Source of the DNA: JAGNDO01 sp963704975
Lineage (GTDB): Bacteria > Chloroflexota > Anaerolineae > Caldilineales > Caldilineaceae
Assembly: GCA_963704975.1 (NCBI GenBank)
Contig: CAVPIK010000039.1
Coordinates: forward strand, 1 to 64,000
DNA: 64,000 nucleotides
Direction of reading: 5' to 3'
Each line of letters opens with the position of its first letter. Within the stretch, counting starts at the first letter, position 1. Below are positions 9,302 to 17,805 of this stretch, piece by piece. The translations under genes were made by a program, and so were the position numbers. A model generated the notes under the pieces. That model saw nothing but the letters and a program-made list of their open reading frames with translations, made no database searches and was not told the origin of the DNA.

Positions 9302-10101
9302 ATGGATGCAGGGAACGGCATAGTGCCAAATCAACCAATCAACCAATCAACCAACCAACAAACCCTCATCGCCATCATCCTCACCCGCAACGAGGCCGCG
9401 CACATTGCCGACTGCATCGCCAGCGTGCGCGACTTAGCCGACGCGGTCATCGTCTGGGATTCGGGCAGCACGGACGGCACCCAGGATCTGGCCGAGGCCG
9501 CCGGGGCGCAGGTACACTTCCGGGCCTTCGACAACTACGCGGCCCAGCGCCAAGCCGCCTTGGACGCCGTGGACGCCGACTGGGTGCTCTTCGTGGACGC
9601 CGACGAGCGGGTCACCCCCGCATTGGCCGCCGAAATCCACTCCGCCATTCGCCATTCGCCATTCGCCGGCTCTGGATCCCCCGACGCAACTTCATCGTCG
9701 GCCACGAGATGCGGGGGGGCGGCTTCACGCCGGACCATCAACTGCGCCTCCTGCGCCGGGATGGTGCCCACTATGACATGGACCGGGAAGTCCACGAGAT
9801 CGTCCAAGTGGACGGGGAGGAGGGCTATCTTTCCGAGCCCTTTATCCATTACAACTACGCCAACTGGCCCCAGTTCTACCGCAAACAGCGGGTCTACGCC
9901 CGCTACGAAGCCCGCATCCTGGCCGAGCGGGGTATCCGCCCCCGGCCCCACAACTTCATCCTGCAACCCCTGCGGGAGTTCCGCCGCCGCTTCTTCACCC
10001 TCCACGGCTATCGGGACGGGGTCCACGGGCTGCGCATGGCCCTGCTCCTGGCGTGGTATTATGGGTTTGTGCCCTATGTGGAGTTGATGAAACGAGATTG
10101 A
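9302..10101 (+). CDS. Glycosyltransferase family 2 (LPS heptosyltransferase/beta-glucosyltransferase WaaE-like), one frameshift
   Basis: Core motifs are LIAIILTRNEAAHI, VIVWDSGSTDGTQDLAEAAG and WVLFVDADERVTPALAAEI, where DAD is the metal-binding DxD. After a GCCATTC heptamer tract at 9644-9667 the frame shifts near 9680 and resumes as GHEMRGGGFTPDHQLRLLRR, then HEIVQVDG and NYANWPQFYRKQRVYAR to the stop at 10101. This order is typical of WaaE/KdtX-type GT2 proteins. The start is uncertain: ATG 9302 is chosen because coding before LIAIIL runs through an AATCAACC tract (9329-9362) that translates as a QPINQSTNQQ tail. About 265 residues. Confidence 0.8.
9329..9362. repeat. AATCAACC octamer tract at the start of the GT2 gene
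   Basis: Three perfect AATCAACC units and one AACCAACA lie between the candidate ATG and the first conserved motif of the glycosyltransferase. The tract is either 5' leader or a low-complexity N-terminal extension. Confidence 0.88.
9644..9667. repeat. GCCATTC heptamer tract inside the GT2 gene
   Basis: Three GCCATTC units, the complement of the GAATGGC units at 3166. It reads IRHSPFA in frame and is followed within about 20 bases by the frameshift of the gene. Confidence 0.85.
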
Positions 10102-10113
10102 GAGAGTGGGCGA

Positions 10114-10687
10114 GTGGGAGATGGGGCTTGGTTTGACATAAACTATTTGTCGGCGGGGAATCCGCGCCAGCGAGCGGCGTGGGCGGTGTTGACCGAATTA
10201 CGGATCTTTCGACCATCTGGCCCCTTTCACCCCGGTGCTGACCGGCACAGTCCCCATTGGGTTGGATTTAGCCAATAGCGATCTGGACATCATCTGCGCC
10301 GCCGAGGATTTGATCGGGTTTGAGCAAGTGGTGGTCCCTGTCTATGCCCATCATCCTGGGTTTGGGTGCAAGCGGCGGATTTGGCAGGGCCACCCCTCTG
10401 TCGTCGTCAACTTTGACACTTCGCTTTTTCCCATAGAAATCTTTGCCCAAACGCTCCCCGTCACCGAACAAAACGCCTTCCGCCACATGCTGATCGAAGA
10501 TCGTCTCCTGCGCCTGGGCGGGGAGGCCGCCCGCACCGCCATCATGGCCCTGCGCCGGGCGGGCATGAAGACCGAACCGGCCTTCGCCGCCCACTTCCGG
10601 CTGACCGGCGACCCCTACGCCGAACTTCTGCGCCTCTCCCGGCTGGACGACGCAGCCCTGCACGCTTTTCTGGATGCCCACTCATGA
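10114..10687 (+). CDS. DUF4269 domain protein, one frameshift
   Basis: The upstream frame from GTG 10114 reads FDINYLSAGNPRQRAAWAVLTELRIF, and after a shift near 10205 the product continues APFTPVLTGTVPIGLDLANSDLDIICA. This is the DUF4269 pattern, in which GTVPIG and SDLDIIC resemble the nucleotidyltransferase GS...DxD core, so a nucleotidyltransferase-type fold is inferred. Later motifs are GHPSVVVNFDTSLFPIEIFAQ and QNAFRHMLIEDRLL. About 190 residues, a usual length for the family. Its TGA overlaps the ATG of the following membrane protein (ATGA at 10684). No biochemical role is established for the family. Confidence 0.75.
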
Positions 10688-11166
10688 GCAATGCCCCAAC
10701 CACCCCGTCCCGATTTCAGACCCAACGCAAGGCCCTGCGCAAGCGTTTGCGCATAGACATCCAGCCCGTGCTGCAAATCGTCGGCCTCTGGGCCGGGATC
10801 TGGCTGGGCGTGGTGCTCGTGGCCGCCCTGCTGGGCTGGGTGGAGATCCTGTGCTGGACCCCGGCGGGCTGGCTGCTGGCCATCCCCGCCGCCCACATGC
10901 TCCTGCGCCGCACCCCCAGCCGGGACGGCATGATGCGTCTGCGCGAGGCCGCCACCGCCGGGGCCAGCCTGGGCGTGGTCCAAGCCCTCGTCTTCGCCGT
11001 GGGCATGACCGCCACCACCCAGGGCGGCATGGATGGCCGGGCCATCGTGGTCAAATTCCTGCTGGGGCTGGGCATGTTTGGGGTCTTGGGGTTTGTGGGC
11101 GGGGTGGTTGGGGGCTTGGCGGCGTTTGTGACGGCGTCGGTGCAGCAGCGCAGTTTGCGGTGGTAG
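10684..11166 (+). CDS. Small four-helix membrane protein, unknown function
   Basis: 160 residues starting MSNAPTTPSRFQTQRKALRK, a basic cytoplasmic tail. Helices follow near residues 30-55 (LQIVGLWAGIWLGVVLVAAL), 58-75, 97-115 (ASLGVVQALVFAVGMTA) and 122-148 (a glycine-rich helix). No family is recognised. The start codon overlaps the stop of the DUF4269 gene, suggesting translational coupling. A structural or permease-accessory role cannot be judged. Confidence 0.7.
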   Translation: MSNAPTTPSRFQTQRKALRKRLRIDIQPVLQIVGLWAGIWLGVVLVAALLGWVEILCWTPAGWLLAIPAAHMLLRRTPSRDGMMRLREAATAGASLGVVQALVFAVGMTATTQGGMDGRAIVVKFLLGLGMFGVLGFVGGVVGGLAAFVTASVQQRSLRW

Positions 11167-11325
11167 GGGGTGTTTTTGCTGCTTGACTATCAGGGGATGA
11201 GGGGGGATAATGATTGCAGTGAACAGCGTCCTCTCTTGTCAGCGACAGGTTTTTACATAAACTGTACACTTCACCGGTATCTAAACGCTTTCCACCCTGC
11301 GCGCATGAGGTGAAATAAAAGTTAG

Positions 11326-11610
11326 ATGAACATCTACGATATCATCTGGATCGATTCCATTATTGAGAAGCTTGCAAGCAAACATGGCGTAGATACGGAC
11401 GAAGTGGAAGAAGTCCTCAGCAGTGGGCCGAGATTTCGGCATGTTGAAAAGGGCAACCACGTGGATGAGGATGTTTATATGGCTTCTGGCCAGACCGATA
11501 GTGGGCGTTACTTGACTATTCTGTTCATCCACAAGATCAATGGCGATGCGCTCATTCTAAGCGCAAGAGATATGGCAAAGTGGGAGAGAAAACGATATGA
11601 GCGAAAATAA
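11326..11610 (+). CDS. BrnT-like toxin of a type II toxin-antitoxin pair
   Basis: 94 residues. KLASKHGVDTDEVEEVL, then YMASGQTDSGRYLTILFI and the C-terminal LSARDMAKWERKRYERK match the BrnT/DUF497 family, ribonuclease toxins with a RelE-like fold. The start ATG is followed by IYDIIWIDS. Its end overlaps the next gene by 14 bases, the usual toxin-first order of brnTA-type pairs. Codon use is more AT-rich than in neighbouring genes, which agrees with recent acquisition. Autoregulation by the antitoxin is known for the family; no operator was identified here. Confidence 0.82.
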   Translation: MNIYDIIWIDSIIEKLASKHGVDTDEVEEVLSSGPRFRHVEKGNHVDEDVYMASGQTDSGRYLTILFIHKINGDALILSARDMAKWERKRYERK

Positions 11611-11845
11611 ATTGCCGGAATTTGAGTCTGTCGAAGAATTGGTAGATTTCTTTGATACACACGATATGGGTCAATATGATTTGCCGGAGGTTGAGTTCAA
11701 CGTAGATATTAAACAGCATTCTTTTTTGGTGTCTGTTGACAAGAAGCTGATGAAAGGGTTGTTGCAAGCTGCACAAACTCAACACATCTCTACCGAGAGA
11801 TTGATCAACTCATGGCTGACCGAAAAGGTCGGACAAGCGGCGTAA
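11597..11845 (+). CDS. CopG-type antitoxin partner of the BrnT-like toxin
   Basis: 82 residues. LPEFESVEELVDFFDTHDMG near the N-terminus is the typical opening of the CopG_antitoxin family (PF12441-like), and FLVSVDKKLMKGLLQAA plus STERLINSWLTEKV form the ribbon-helix-helix. In the family the RHH binds operator DNA and the N-terminal segment wraps the toxin. It overlaps the toxin gene by 14 bases. AT-rich like the toxin gene. Confidence 0.82.
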   Translation: MSENKLPEFESVEELVDFFDTHDMGQYDLPEVEFNVDIKQHSFLVSVDKKLMKGLLQAAQTQHISTERLINSWLTEKVGQAA

Positions 11846-11974
11846 AAAAATGAAACTATCCTCGACCAACAGCCGTCGAACAACGCCCCCGCCGACCGGT
11901 TATAGCCCCATTCGTCGATTTTTCTTTCGTCCGGCAAGAATGAACAGACACGGATCGTACCGTTGAGCTTCCCA

Positions 11975-12367
11975 ATGACCGAAGACCATCTACTGAGCCA
12001 CTTGCACGACCTAGAAATCGCCCTGCACCAACCGTCCATCCGCGCAGACATCCACCGCCTTGACGAACTCCTCCACCCCTCATTCGTCGAATTCGGCCGC
12101 TCCGGACGCAGATATACCAAGGCGGACATGCTGAGAGACCTCCCCCTGGCGCAGCCGTCCGCCCCAATTTGGTCGCAAAATTTCGCCGTGGCCGAGATCG
12201 CCGACGGGGTGGCCCTGCTCACCTACCAGTCCGCCCACGTGGACGAAAGCGGCGAGCTTTCCCGGCACACCCTCCGCTCCTCCCTGTGGCAACGGACGGA
12301 ATCTGGATGGCAGATGCGCTTTCATCAAGGCACGCCGACCGATGCGTTCGCCAAGACTGTACCCTAA
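11975..12367 (+). CDS. SnoaL/DUF4440-like (NTF2 fold) protein
   Basis: ATG 11975 gives MTEDHLLSHLHDLEIALHQP; a TTG at 11963 is an alternative start. LDELLHPSFVEFGRSGRRYTKADML, then DGVALLTYQSAHVDE, LRSSLWQR and GWQMRFHQGTP fit the DUF4440 cone-shaped beta-barrel family of about 125-130 residues. Members include small-molecule isomerases and ketosteroid-like binding proteins, and no catalytic residues allow a finer call. It lies between the TA pair and a terminator at 12494 and appears to be a single-gene unit. Confidence 0.75.
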   Translation: MTEDHLLSHLHDLEIALHQPSIRADIHRLDELLHPSFVEFGRSGRRYTKADMLRDLPLAQPSAPIWSQNFAVAEIADGVALLTYQSAHVDESGELSRHTLRSSLWQRTESGWQMRFHQGTPTDAFAKTVP

Positions 12368-12493
12368 AACAAGGCCGTGCGGGAACTTACGTATTTTCCC
12401 AGACTACAAATGAGTGGAAATGCGGATGAATTCCTGAGACTGTTCTGGTACACTTATGCGCAATAGGGTTCTTCATCCACTTGTTTCGCAGCC

Positions 12494-12541
12494 ACACCCT
12501 TCCAAAACACGCCGACTTGGCGGTTTGGAAGGGTGTTTTTT
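12494..12541 (+). terminator. Rho-independent terminator after the DUF4440 gene
   Basis: The outer stem ACACCCTTCCAAA pairs with TTTGGAAGGGTGT, encloses an inner hairpin CGCC-GACTT-GGCG and is followed by a run of T. It lies 127 bases after the DUF4440 stop and before the pilin gene. Confidence 0.85.
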
Positions 12542-12578
12542 ACCGAATAGACTTCGAATGTTGGGAAGGGAAGAGGTT

Positions 12579-12782
12579 ATGACACAAATCAGCCCCTTGG
12601 CGATGCTATGGACATCTCTTTGCCGCCGCTTTCTGACAGAAGAGCAAGGTCAGGCTTTGGCAGAATATGTGCTTCTGTTCATACTTGTTGTCGTTGTGTC
12701 GATCAGCCTTGTGGCCGCCCTGGGCCAAGATATCGGGGAACTCATGGGCCTCCTGCCCGCCTTCTTCGCCGGTAGATCTTGA
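12579..12782 (+). CDS. Flp/Fap-type pilin component
   Basis: 67 residues from ATG 12579, preceded by a GGGAAGAGG ribosome site. A short basic leader (LCRRFLTEEQGQALAEY) is followed by a hydrophobic helix (VLLFILVVVVSISLVAALG). EEQGQALAEY is the classic Flp prepilin processing region, with Glu and Tyr in the first part of the mature helix. Such pilins build tight-adherence (Tad) pili in the envelope. No tad assembly genes are in the window, so this is an orphan pilin locus here. The terminator upstream isolates it from the DUF4440 gene. Confidence 0.85.
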   Translation: MTQISPLAMLWTSLCRRFLTEEQGQALAEYVLLFILVVVVSISLVAALGQDIGELMGLLPAFFAGRS

Positions 12783-12838
12783 TGGCTCTGCTGGACCCCA
12801 TCTCTTTTCCCAAGACCTTACAGCTTGGCATCAGCCAC

Positions 12839-14380
12839 CTACCTCGTCACCCCTAACCACCACTTGAACAACTTCGCCACCGTGGGCGTCAATCGCGTCC
12901 GGTTATACGCGTCCGCCACCTTTTTGATCGCCTCCGCCTCCGTGGGATAGGGGTGGATCACCGTGGCCAACGTGCCCAGCCCCAGCCCGCCCACCATGGC
13001 CGTGGTGATCTCGCTGATGCTCTCCCCGGCGTGGGCGGCCACCATGGTCGCCCCCAGGATCTTGTCCGTCCCCTTGCGCACATGCACCTTCACAAAGCCC
13101 TGCTCGTCCCCGTCGGCCAAGGCCCGGTCGATGCGGTCAAAGCGCTGCACGATGGTCTGCACCTGGATGCCCTGCTCCACGGCCTCATGTTCGTAGAGAC
13201 CCACGTGGGCGATCTCCGGGTCCGTATACGTCACCCACGGAATGATCAGCTTGCTGGCCTTCTTGCGCGGACCAGGAAAAAGGGCGTTTTGCAGGGCGAT
13301 GCGGGCCGTGGCATCGGCCACATGGGTAAATTGATATTTTTGTCCCACATCGCCGGCGGCGAAAATGATGGGGTTGGTTGTCTGCATGGCCTCGTTGACG
13401 GTGATGCCCCGTTTGTGGTACTCGACCCCGGCGGCTTCCAGGTCCAAGCCTTCGACGTTGGGAACCCGGCCCGCGCCGAGCAAAACTTCATCCACGGCCA
13501 GTTCGTGTTGTGCCCCATCCTGTTCATAGCGGATCACTTTGCTGCCATCCCGCCCCACCACCTCTTGGATCTTGACGCCTAGCAGGGTGACAATGCCATC
13601 GGCCTCCAGGGATTTCTGGATGATGGCCGCGGCGTCCTTGTCTTCCCGGATCAGAATTTGCGGGGCGATCTCCAGCAGCGTGACCTGGCTGCCCAACCGC
13701 TGAAAAGTCTGGGCCAGCTCGCAGCCGATGGGACCGGCCCCGATCACGGCCAGCCGCTTGGGCTGGGTGGTGAGGCGGAAGACCGATTCGTTGGTCAAAT
13801 AGCCCACCTCTTTCAACCCAGGGATGGGGATATGGGCCGCCCGTGACCCCGTGGCGATCACCGCCTTCTTAAAGCGGATGGTCTGCCCGCCCACCTCAAA
13901 GGTGTCCGGCCCGGTGAAGTGGCCCTCGCCCAAAAAGACATCGATGCCGTCATTCTTGAAGCGCTGGGCCGAGTCGTGGACGCTGATCTCCGCCTTCACC
14001 CGGCGCATGCGCTGCATCACCCCGGCAAAGTCCACCGTCACCCCATCGGGCACGCGAATGCCGAACTGCCCGGCCCGCTGAATCTCCCCCATCACCTTGG
14101 CCGAGCGGATCACGGTCTTGGACGGCACGCAGCCCGTGTTCAGGCAGTCCCCGCCCAGCAGCCCTTTCTCCACCAGGGCCACCTTGGCCCCCAGCCCCGC
14201 CGCCCCCGCCGCCGCCACCAGCCCGGCAGATCCGCCGCCGATCACCAATAGGTTATAGCGTCCACTGGGCGTAGGGTTGCGCCATTCGGCTGGCCGCACA
14301 TGGCCCACCAGGGTAGCGTCGTACTCGTCGATGGTCGTCTCGATGGGGCCGAGGTAGGTGGTTGGTGTGGGGCTGGTCAT
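12839..14380 (-). CDS. FAD-dependent pyridine nucleotide disulfide oxidoreductase (mercuric reductase / dihydrolipoyl dehydrogenase family)
   Basis: 513 residues. The FAD site YNLLVIGGGSAGLVAAAGAA (about residues 42-61) is followed by the redox-active disulfide GGDCLNTGCVPSK, a second Rossmann motif LAVIGAGPIGCELAQTF for NAD(P)H, the FAD motif IFAAGDVG and the C-terminal HPYPTEAEAIKKVAD dimerisation motif with the catalytic His. The N-terminal 35 residues have no metal-binding GMTC motif, and there is no C-terminal vicinal Cys pair, so true mercuric reductase activity is doubtful; it belongs to the broad MerA-like/SidA-like group. The frame is intact. No 2-oxoacid dehydrogenase genes are nearby, so a lipoamide role is not supported. 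Its leader carries an octamer tract and a family B repeat. Confidence 0.87.
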   Translation of the reverse strand: MTSPTPTTYLGPIETTIDEYDATLVGHVRPAEWRNPTPSGRYNLLVIGGGSAGLVAAAGAAGLGAKVALVEKGLLGGDCLNTGCVPSKTVIRSAKVMGEIQRAGQFGIRVPDGVTVDFAGVMQRMRRVKAEISVHDSAQRFKNDGIDVFLGEGHFTGPDTFEVGGQTIRFKKAVIATGSRAAHIPIPGLKEVGYLTNESVFRLTTQPKRLAVIGAGPIGCELAQTFQRLGSQVTLLEIAPQILIREDKDAAAIIQKSLEADGIVTLLGVKIQEVVGRDGSKVIRYEQDGAQHELAVDEVLLGAGRVPNVEGLDLEAAGVEYHKRGITVNEAMQTTNPIIFAAGDVGQKYQFTHVADATARIALQNALFPGPRKKASKLIIPWVTYTDPEIAHVGLYEHEAVEQGIQVQTIVQRFDRIDRALADGDEQGFVKVHVRKGTDKILGATMVAAHAGESISEITTAMVGGLGLGTLATVIHPYPTEAEAIKKVADAYNRTRLTPTVAKLFKWWLGVTR

Positions 14381-14393
14381 GGGTGGTCCTTTT

Positions 14394-14418
14394 GATTGGT
14401 TTGTTGATTGGTTGATTC
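14394..14418. repeat. AATCAACC octamer tract in the leader of the disulfide oxidoreductase gene
   Basis: On the minus strand this reads AATCAACC-AATCAACA-AACC-AATCA and lies 14-38 bases before the ATG at 14380, just upstream of an AAAGGA ribosome site. The same placement is seen before pspA. Confidence 0.8.
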
Positions 14419-14421
14419 GCT

Positions 14422-14550
14422 GTAACTGCCAACCCCACCCTAGCCCTCCCCAGTTTGGGGAGGGGACAGATCAGGTTGACCGCGCTTTCGTCTTCGGCGA
14501 TCCTGCTCCTCCCCCGATCCGGGGGAGGCTGGGAGGGGGTGGCAGTTACG
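14422..14550. repeat. Family B long inverted repeat, copy 1
   Basis: Bounded by GTAACTGCCAACCCCACCC at the left and its approximate complement GGGGGTGGCAGTTAC at the right. It holds two internal palindromes, CTCCCCAGTTTGGGGAG and CTCCCCCGATCCGGGGGAG, separated by about 50 bases. A second copy is at 45090-45211 in the opposite orientation. Confidence 0.88.
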
Positions 14551-14600
14551 GTTGTGCTTACTCTATCGCGTGGGAGTGGATTTCGCTGTAACAGACCCTA

Positions 14601-14649
14601 CGCAATAAAAAAGTCCCCGATCATGTGACCGGGGACTTTTTTATTGCGT
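14601..14649 (-). terminator. Strong hairpin terminator downstream of the UPF0182 gene
   Basis: CGCAATAAAAAAGTCCCC pairs with GGGGACTTTTTTATTGCG around the short loop GATCATGTGACC. T-runs occur on both strands, so it could work in both directions, but the adjacent gene end is UPF0182 on the minus strand. Confidence 0.9.
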
Positions 14650-14660
14650 GCGGATTTGGA

Positions 14661-17633
14661 TTACGGTGCAGGCGTCGCCTCAACCGGCACCTCAACCGGT
14701 GTGCCGACGTCGGGCACGGGCACGCCAGTGATCTCGGCCATGCGCACGAGCACCTCTTGCAGGGCGCCCATCTCTGCGCCATAGCCAGCCCAGTCGCCGC
14801 TTTGCAGATAGGTCTGAGCGCTCTCGTAGAGACTGTTGGCCTGGATGATCAGATCTTCCAGGGCGATGCCGGTCAGGTCACCGGCCCCGATGATGCTGGG
14901 GTCCGTGGCCAGGGTGGTGAGATCCGCGGGCAGCTCGGTGCCCGGGGCCACGGCCAGTTGAGCCAGCTTGGCATCGGCCAGCACATCGCTGCCGAAGAGC
15001 TGGACCAGGGCCAGCCCCAAGTTCTCGGCCATGATCACCCGGTCAGACGTGGCCAGGATCACCCGCTTCAACTCAGGAATCTTGCCCGACGCGGCTTGCA
15101 GGTAGAGGGGCTCGACATAAAGCACGCTGCCGTTGATGGGGATCACCAGCAGATTGCCTCGGATCACCTGGCTGCCCTGCTGGTTCCACAGGCTGAGCTG
15201 GGAGCTGATCACCGGGTCCTGGTCGATGCGGGCCTCGATCTGCTTGGGGCCAAAGACCAGGGAATCCTTGCCGAAGCGATAGAGCACCATCTCGCCATAC
15301 TTGGCCGGGTCATTCTGGGCGGCCAGCCAGGCGATCATGTTCTCTCGGTTGGCCGGGGTGAAGGGCAGGATCTGCACAAAGTCCAAATCCTCGCTGCCGG
15401 GCAACTGCATCAGCACATAGTAGGGTTCCATCAACCGGGCCTGGTTGTCGAAGATCTCCTCCGGCCATTGCCACATGTCCTCCCGGTTATAGAAGTCCTT
15501 GGGATTGGTCATCTGATAGGTCAGGAAGACGCTGGACTGGATCGAGAAGAGACCGTTGGGGTAGCGGATGTGGCTCTTCAGATAGTCGGGCATCTCGTCG
15601 AAGGGGGTGAAGAGTTCCGGGAAGATCTGCGCATAGGCCGCGGCGATGGGTTCGGCGGGGTCGATGACATAGAACTTCATGTCACCCGTGTAGGCATCGA
15701 TCACCACCTTGACTGGGTTGCGGATGTAGTTGAAGCCCGCCGGCACGGTCCGAATCCCCGCAGGGCTGGGCTCGCTGTACGGGAAGCGTCCGCTGACCGT
15801 ATAGGCATCCACAAACCAGTAGAGATTGCCGTCTTCCCCCACCACAATATAGGGGTCGTCGTCATAGCGCAGGAACGGGGCCACTTCGGTGACCCGCTCC
15901 ACGATGTTGCGCCGCCACAGAAGCTGGCTTTCCGGATTCATCTCTTGGCTGATCAGCAGGTTGATGTCGGCGAAGCGCAAGGCAAAGGCCAGCCGGGGGA
16001 AGAAGCCCCCCAGATCGATCCCCGAATCTCCGGCAAAGGTGGTGGTGGCATTGCCCCCCTCGCCTCTGGGATAGTCGAATTCCGGGGTGTCGGTCTTGAC
16101 GATCACATAGTCCGTGGTGCGTTCGCCAAAGTAGATTTGGGGCCGCACAATGTCGAAGATGCCCTGGGGGGGCAGATCCTTCAGCACGAAGGTGGGCAAC
16201 CCGTCCGGGGTGATCTCCGCCACCGGGGAGGCGGCCACACCGTAGCCGTGGGTATAGACCAGCTTGCGGTTGACCCAAGTCTGGGCCTGCTCTTCCAGAT
16301 TTTCGGGGATCAACTCTCGGGCCGAAAGCATCAACTGGCGGCGCTCACCGTCAATGGTGTAGCGGTCGATGTCGATGTCCGTGAAGGTGTACTGCTGGCG
16401 CAGGGCCTGGACCTGGTTGTAGGTCTGGAGCAGGGGGCGATAGTCCCACAGGCGGATGTTGCGCACCGTGTCCGGCTGGGTCAGCAGCCCCTCAGCGGTC
16501 AGCTTGCCCTCGGCGTCATAGTTCTGTTCTTGGATCTTGTCCAAGCCAAAGGCCATGCGGGTGAAGTCGATGTTGTTTTGAATAAATGGCTCTTCCAAGG
16601 TGAACTCATTGGGGGTCACCTGGAAGCGTTGTATCAGTCCCGGATAGACATTTCCGGCCAAGAAGGACGCACCGACCCAGATCACCAACACCACCACAAT
16701 CGCCCGCCACGCCCGGCGCAGGAAGACATTCACAATCAACAGGGCCGCGGTGATCAGCGTCACAATGGTGAGCAGATTGTAGGCGGGCAACTGCGCGTTG
16801 ACATCCGTGAAGCCCGCCCCAAAGACCGCCCCCCGGGTGCTATAGACCAATTGGAAGGCGTCCAGCCGATATTGCCACGCAATCAGCAACAGGATCAACG
16901 CACCCAGCGCGCTGAGATGGGCACGCACGGCAGCGCTGGCATCCCACCGCCGCCAGCCAATGCCGCTGACCAGGGCCGTGGCGATCAGGGTCAACACCAT
17001 CATGGAAAGCAGCCAGTTACGGGCCAACTGCCAGATGGGCAGGGTGAAGACAAAGAAGCTCACATCCCGGCCAAAGACCGGGTCCGTCAAATTGAAGGAG
17101 GTCTGGTTGAGATAGAGCAACAGCCCTTCCCAATTGGCCCCCAAGGAGCTGCCCATAAAGAGGGCCAGTATCCCACCGATGATCAGGATCACCGGGGTGA
17201 TGCGGATGCCCAAGGCGTCCGCCACCTGGCTGATAGGGGTGGCGGACAACCCCGCCGGTTCCAGCCGCCGGGCCAACAGCACGTTGATGGTCAGGAAGAT
17301 CCAGAAGACAGCGGCCCCGGCCACAAAGAGACCAATCGAGGCCCAGATGCGTGTGTAGAAGACCGAGGTCAGGTCCAGACTGCCATACCAAAACCAGTCG
17401 GTGATATAGCCGATGGTCTGGTTGAAGAGGGTCAGGATCACAAAGGGGATGGCCAGCCACCAAAGCAGCTTGGGGTTGCCCTGGGGTTGGCCCAGGCCGC
17501 TGGGACCAGCCTGGCGCGGACCATTTCCGCCGCCTCCTGGCTCGCCGCCGCCCTCGCCGCCCTCCGGTGGAAGTTGCCAACTGCCCTCCTGCAAGGAACG
17601 CAGAAGGTCTCTGAATGGATCATTTTCACTCAT
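14661..17633 (-). CDS. UPF0182 family large membrane protein
   Basis: 990 residues from ATG 17633, chosen because an AAAGGA ribosome site lies 6 bases before it; an upstream in-frame Met has none. The N-terminal 100 residues are Gly/Pro-rich and hydrophilic (QLPPEGGEGGGEPGGGG). About seven membrane segments follow between residues 60 and 330 (LWWLAIPFVILTLFNQTIGY, LFVAGAAVFWIFLTINVLLA, GALILLLIAWQYRL). The long C-terminal region has the family motifs YFGERTTDYVIVKT, RFADINLLISQEMNPES, YGVAASPVAEIT and LTYQMTNPKDFYNREDMW. The family is common in Actinobacteria, Cyanobacteria and Chloroflexota; its function is unknown. The frame is intact and the hairpin at 14601 ends the unit. Confidence 0.93.
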   Translation of the reverse strand: MSENDPFRDLLRSLQEGSWQLPPEGGEGGGEPGGGGNGPRQAGPSGLGQPQGNPKLLWWLAIPFVILTLFNQTIGYITDWFWYGSLDLTSVFYTRIWASIGLFVAGAAVFWIFLTINVLLARRLEPAGLSATPISQVADALGIRITPVILIIGGILALFMGSSLGANWEGLLLYLNQTSFNLTDPVFGRDVSFFVFTLPIWQLARNWLLSMMVLTLIATALVSGIGWRRWDASAAVRAHLSALGALILLLIAWQYRLDAFQLVYSTRGAVFGAGFTDVNAQLPAYNLLTIVTLITAALLIVNVFLRRAWRAIVVVLVIWVGASFLAGNVYPGLIQRFQVTPNEFTLEEPFIQNNIDFTRMAFGLDKIQEQNYDAEGKLTAEGLLTQPDTVRNIRLWDYRPLLQTYNQVQALRQQYTFTDIDIDRYTIDGERRQLMLSARELIPENLEEQAQTWVNRKLVYTHGYGVAASPVAEITPDGLPTFVLKDLPPQGIFDIVRPQIYFGERTTDYVIVKTDTPEFDYPRGEGGNATTTFAGDSGIDLGGFFPRLAFALRFADINLLISQEMNPESQLLWRRNIVERVTEVAPFLRYDDDPYIVVGEDGNLYWFVDAYTVSGRFPYSEPSPAGIRTVPAGFNYIRNPVKVVIDAYTGDMKFYVIDPAEPIAAAYAQIFPELFTPFDEMPDYLKSHIRYPNGLFSIQSSVFLTYQMTNPKDFYNREDMWQWPEEIFDNQARLMEPYYVLMQLPGSEDLDFVQILPFTPANRENMIAWLAAQNDPAKYGEMVLYRFGKDSLVFGPKQIEARIDQDPVISSQLSLWNQQGSQVIRGNLLVIPINGSVLYVEPLYLQAASGKIPELKRVILATSDRVIMAENLGLALVQLFGSDVLADAKLAQLAVAPGTELPADLTTLATDPSIIGAGDLTGIALEDLIIQANSLYESAQTYLQSGDWAGYGAEMGALQEVLVRMAEITGVPVPDVGTPVEVPVEATPAP

Positions 17634-17805
17634 GAATTTTTCCTTTGGTGGGGAGGAGGGGAGCAGGGGGACGGTCCAAACCTCCATGTATGAACCAATT
17701 TGAACAGGCCCAAATGGGCTGTGATTGTGAGGTAATATTTTCTATTCTACCACCGAATGGCCGAATGATCCCGTAGCGTATCATCCCATCCGCACCATCT
17801 GCCCT

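Noticed and set aside
12839..14380. Naming the flavoprotein merA or lpdA
   Set aside because: It lacks the N-terminal metal-binding motif and C-terminal Cys pair of MerA, and no 2-oxoacid dehydrogenase genes are near.
14625..17693. A 1022-codon open frame on the plus strand
   Set aside because: It is the antisense shadow of the UPF0182 gene. Its translation is rich in G, H, Q and D with no domain, while the minus-strand frame has clear family motifs and a ribosome site.
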